From assembly GCA_025997455.1 (NCBI GenBank), contig BNUP01000095.1, forward strand, positions 1 through 8,262: a DNA stretch of 8,262 bases, written 5' to 3'. This DNA comes from Fibrobacterales bacterium. Lineage in GTDB: Bacteria; Fibrobacterota; Fibrobacteria; Fibrobacterales; Fibrobacteraceae. Shown piece by piece: positions 5,757 to 8,262 of the stretch; position 1 is the stretch's first letter, and every line of letters begins with the position of its first letter. The translations under genes were made by a program, and so were the position numbers. The notes under the pieces are model-generated. The model had not been told where the DNA came from, searched no databases, and worked only from the letters and a program-made list of their open reading frames with translations.

Positions 5757-7273
5757 CTCGGAATTTCAATATGTCTGGTGATGCCGCTCTCTTTCCAAAT
5801 GACCATATTCTTTCCGCTCTTTTTTGCTCTGCTTAAATTTTTATCCGCTGAGTTAATAAATTCTTGAAAACTGTCGTTTTCGATAGGAGTAGAATTTGCA
5901 ATGCCTATGCTCACCGTGATTTTGCCTTTGCCTTCAACTTGCAATCTTATATGCTCTGCGACTTTAACCGCATAATTGATATTCGTATTCGGTAAAATTA
6001 CCGCAAACTGATCTTCGCTTAAACGAGATATAAAATTGACCGAAGTTAAATTTGCAATCAAAACCCCTGCAACCTCTCTCAAAAGAATATCGCCGTCCTC
6101 GTGCCCGTGAGCGCGTTTATAATTGCTGAAAAAATCCAAGTCAATCATAAAAAAACTTATCGGATTTACATTTTGCAAAGCCAAATTCCACTCCTCTCTT
6201 ATGCGCATATTGAACGCCTTTCGGTTATTTAATTGGGTGAGTTCATCTATTAAACTCTCCGCCTTATTTTTATAGGTAGCGTGACTTAGTCGGTATCTCA
6301 TATTGTGCAAAAATATATTGAATACAACAAACACAATAAACAACTCAATAACGAGAATGAAATACAAATTAGTCATCTCGCTTTGGAGAACATCCGAGAA
6401 ACCTATATCGCTTTTTTTAGCAATAAAAAACATATTATAATTCTCAAAATTTCTAATCGCATAGCGAAAACCGTTGAGCGAAAATTGATAAACCGAGTCG
6501 CCGTTAAGGGTATTTGCAATGCCGAGCAACTCACCTGCATCATCACCGAAAATATCACCTATCAATTTCTTTTCCTGAACCAATTTTGAATTTGCCGCAC
6601 CTATAACAACGCCTTCTTCACCACCCAAACCGTCTTGACTTTTATTAAACACAAATACATTATTCTGCAAATCTAATTTTTCCAAAAAAGTTGAGAGAAA
6701 AATTCTGTTGCATATAAATCCGAGCACTTTTTTATTCGCATAAATCGGATAACTTATATAGAGGTCATATTTATTTTTGTCGATATAATCAAAGTCCGTT
6801 TCAATGAGCGGAGTTTTTTTCGCATTCAGCGTGCGAAATATCCAAGCGTGTGAGGGATTTGAGGCACTAAGTTTTGCAGTCCAATTTCCGTTCACATAAT
6901 AAACGCCTTCGGCAACACTCAACCAACTTAGCATTTTATTTTGCAAATGCTCAAAATAAGAATTAAACATTTTCATCACTTCTTTTTTATAAACTTGATT
7001 TTCGGGATGTTCAAAATAATCCACTATCAAGGGACTGTAGGCTAAAATTTGAGTTGCTACAACTTCTTTATCAATGGCGGAATAAAGTTTCATATAAGTT
7101 GTTTCCGTAACTTTATTGAGATCGTTTTGCAATTTATCTTCGAGCAAATTTTTCATTGAATGGTAATACGCATAACCGCTTACCAAAAGCACAATCACAA
7201 AAAACAGAACGGAAAATGCGAGCACAGATCTGCGAAACGGCATCTTAAAAAAAGTCGAAATATCGGAAATCAT
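5753..7273 (-). CDS. Membrane dCache-like sensor with degenerate GGDEF (SEDQF) domain, 506 aa
   Basis: Domains in order: short cytoplasmic N-terminus, TM1 at about 17-34, periplasmic sensor at about 35-302, TM2 at about 303-322, GGDEF at about 340-495. The sensor segment around 140-196 (SHAWIFRTLN, LYISYPIYANKKVLGFICNR) resembles dCache small-molecule sensors. The GGDEF fold is clear: DELTQLNNRKAF (343-354), MIDLDFF with Asp378, GHEDGD (390-395) and VSIGIA. The signature loop, however, is S419-E420-D421-Q422-F423 in place of GG(D/E)EF. Aligned to PleD, the guanine-contacting Asn is Lys386 and the phosphate-contacting Lys of 'FK' is Ser383. Asp395 and the late Lys of RAKKSGKN are kept. Cyclase activity is therefore doubtful, and a receptor or regulatory role is possible. 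The ATG overlaps the folP stop (ATGA). A GGGGGGA tract inside folP, about 7 nt upstream, can serve as its ribosome site. Confidence 0.85.
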   Translation of the reverse strand: MISDISTFFKMPFRRSVLAFSVLFFVIVLLVSGYAYYHSMKNLLEDKLQNDLNKVTETTYMKLYSAIDKEVVATQILAYSPLIVDYFEHPENQVYKKEVMKMFNSYFEHLQNKMLSWLSVAEGVYYVNGNWTAKLSASNPSHAWIFRTLNAKKTPLIETDFDYIDKNKYDLYISYPIYANKKVLGFICNRIFLSTFLEKLDLQNNVFVFNKSQDGLGGEEGVVIGAANSKLVQEKKLIGDIFGDDAGELLGIANTLNGDSVYQFSLNGFRYAIRNFENYNMFFIAKKSDIGFSDVLQSEMTNLYFILVIELFIVFVVFNIFLHNMRYRLSHATYKNKAESLIDELTQLNNRKAFNMRIREEWNLALQNVNPISFFMIDLDFFSNYKRAHGHEDGDILLREVAGVLIANLTSVNFISRLSEDQFAVILPNTNINYAVKVAEHIRLQVEGKGKITVSIGIANSTPIENDSFQEFINSADKNLSRAKKSGKNMVIWKESGITRHIEIPS

Positions 7274-8133
7274 AGAAGTATCCCCCCAACTGCTATTTTT
7301 TTATGGTGGCGGGGGACTTGTTCGCTTTGCTCACCGATTGCCCCCCACAACGCCCCGATTGTAAGAAGTCCTTCTTGCATCTCTTTAGTATCGTGTATTC
7401 TTAAAACTTTCACGCCCTGTTGTGCCGCCCAAAGTCCCGAAACTACGCTCGGTATTAAGCGGTCGCTCTTTTCTAAACCATCAATTTTTCCTATATACGA
7501 TTTTCGCGAAACTCCCAACAGAACGGGAAAACCCGTCTCAACCAACTCGCCTATATTTGCGATGAGAGATAAATTTTCCTCTTGAGTTTTTCCAAACCCA
7601 ATTCCGGGATCTATATATATGTCGCCTTTCGAGAATCCCCTTTCCAATAATAAATCTGCACGATTTTTCAGATAAGTTAAAACAGATATTGCAGTAGTGC
7701 CGCTTTCCCCCTGTCGATTCGCATATTTTCCCGTGTGTTGCAAAACCGCAGTCGCCTTGCTTTCTGCTATCACATCAAGCATTGCAGGGTCGTGTTCCAT
7801 AGCCGAAACATCATTTACAATATTTGCTCCCGCATTAAGCGCCGCCTTCGCAACCTCTGCTTTTGTAGTATCTATAGAAATGCTAAACGCTCGGCGGCTC
7901 TGCTCCTTATGTAGCATTTCAATCACGGGAATAACCCTTCTCAATTCCTCTTCCGCCAAAATCGGCGTAAAATTCGGGCGCGTGCTCTCTCCCCCGACAT
8001 CTAAAATACTTGCTCCCGCATCGAGTTGCATAATTGCATATTCAAAAGCCGCACTCGGCTCATTGTGCTTTCCTCCGTCGAAAAAACTATCCGGCGTGCA
8101 ATTTACAATTGACATTAATTTTGGCATATACAT
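7270..8133 (-). CDS. folP: Dihydropteroate synthase
   Basis: Condenses 6-hydroxymethyl-7,8-dihydropterin pyrophosphate with p-aminobenzoate to 7,8-dihydropteroate in folate synthesis; target of sulfonamides. TIM-barrel signatures in order: NCTPDSFFDGG (11-21), LDVGGESTRP (44-53), SIDTTKAEVA (86-95), NDVSA (107-111), DPGIGFGKT (175-183), GVSRKSYIG (207-215) and LRIHDTKE (244-251). Residues matching E. coli N22, D96, N115, D185, K221, R255 and H257 are present (N11, D88, N107, D175, K211, R245, H247). The strand usually reading LMHMxG is LQHTGK. The protein is 287 aa. Its last about 20 residues (EQSEQVPRHHKK onward) are a tail beyond the barrel and carry the ribosome site of the next gene. An ATG two codons downstream (8127) is an alternative start. 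A TTTTCTATCTT box lies 10 nt upstream. Confidence 0.96.
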   Translation of the reverse strand: MYMPKLMSIVNCTPDSFFDGGKHNEPSAAFEYAIMQLDAGASILDVGGESTRPNFTPILAEEELRRVIPVIEMLHKEQSRRAFSISIDTTKAEVAKAALNAGANIVNDVSAMEHDPAMLDVIAESKATAVLQHTGKYANRQGESGTTAISVLTYLKNRADLLLERGFSKGDIYIDPGIGFGKTQEENLSLIANIGELVETGFPVLLGVSRKSYIGKIDGLEKSDRLIPSVVSGLWAAQQGVKVLRIHDTKEMQEGLLTIGALWGAIGEQSEQVPRHHKKIAVGGILL

Positions 8134-8143
8134 TCCAGTTGGG

Positions 8144-8154
8144 AAGATAGAAAA
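8144..8154 (-). promoter_or_regulatory. Putative promoter box (TTTTCTATCTT) for folP
   Basis: On the - strand TTTTCTATCTT ends 10 nt before the folP ATG at 8133. It matches the boxes before gatC and the HTH membrane gene in the T-tract, the CTA and the final TT. TATCTT (8144-8149) would be the -10-like part. Only a weak GGA lies between box and ATG. No -35 hexamer is recognisable in the GC-richer stretch upstream. Confidence 0.45.
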
Positions 8155-8161
8155 CTTACGC

Positions 8162-8204
8162 GGTGTGTTGCTTCGCCTACGGCTCGCTGGTGACGGAACG
8201 CACC
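8162..8204. repeat. Imperfect inverted repeat in GC-richer intergenic stretch
   Basis: GGTGTGTT (8162-8169) pairs with AACGCACC (8197-8204), with one G-U wobble on the + strand or one mismatch on the - strand, around a GC-rich loop. It lies between the probable end of an upstream - strand gene and folP. No T-tract follows it in the - direction, so an intrinsic terminator is not supported. Confidence 0.3.
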
Positions 8205-8211
8205 AAAAAAA

Positions 8212-8262
8212 TCAAGGTAATTCGGCAACGGGGATTTCTTTTATGCCTTCGAGTTGGAGTTT
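8212..8262 (-). CDS. Probable C-terminal fragment of an unidentified gene (16 codons)
   Basis: On the - strand the frame from the window edge reads KLQLEGIKEIPVAELP and then TGA (8214-8212). The composition looks protein-like, and the other two frames give less plausible peptides. The gene would lie upstream of folP on the same strand, 78 bp away. The fragment is too short to identify, and the gene could be an artefact of reading at an edge. Confidence 0.35.
   Translation of the reverse strand, partial: KLQLEGIKEIPVAELP

Overview
The window comes from an AT-rich, Gram-negative-type bacterium. One product looks like a small outer-membrane beta-barrel with a signal peptide and a C-terminal Phe, and gatC shows use of the Glu-tRNA(Gln)/Asp-tRNA(Asn) amidotransferase. 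Three transcription-unit heads share a T-tract plus TA-N-N-TT box just before the start codon. That resembles promoters of the Fibrobacterota/Bacteroidota side of the tree, but this placement is inference only. No phage, transposase, CRISPR, tRNA or rRNA gene was seen.

Layout. (a) 2-1431, + strand: the 3' part of an rsmB-type 16S rRNA m5C methyltransferase gene, open to the window edge. It overlaps by 4 bp (ATGA) a gene for a predicted 179-aa outer-membrane/exported protein. (b) 1439-4438, - strand: a two-gene unit. The upstream gene encodes a two-TM protein with a Pro/Thr-rich linker and a C-terminal helix-turn-helix. Three bases later begins a 676-aa Gln/Asn-rich protein with a FliK-like hook-length-control C-terminal domain. 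(c) 4439-4678: a divergent intergenic region with 16 heptamer repeats, an inverted copy of the heptamers, a 15-bp direct repeat, a G-run stretch on the - strand and a perfect 12-bp inverted repeat at its two ends. (d) 4679-5704, + strand: gatC, then a degenerate receiver-like plus PilZ protein. (e) 5753-8133, - strand: folP (dihydropteroate synthase) overlapping by 4 bp a membrane dCache-like/GGDEF protein whose GGDEF signature reads SEDQF. (f) 8134-8262: a short GC-richer leader and probably the last 16 codons of another - strand gene.

Functional themes. Housekeeping genes (rRNA methylation, tRNA-dependent amidation, folate) are each followed by a coupled or closely spaced envelope or signalling gene. 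Two encode c-di-GMP-type domains: a PilZ with an intact binding motif and a GGDEF with an apparently degenerate active site. The FliK-like/HTH membrane pair suggests a flagellar or secretion context, but no other flagellar gene is present.

The most notable pattern is regulatory. The three operon-first genes with visible upstream sequence (folP, gatC, the HTH membrane gene) have a TTTTCTA-N-N-TT box ending 6-10 nt before the start and no convincing Shine-Dalgarno. Three of the four downstream genes have purine-rich ribosome sites, overlap or very tight spacing. This suggests leaderless or very-short-leader transcripts from a lineage-specific promoter.
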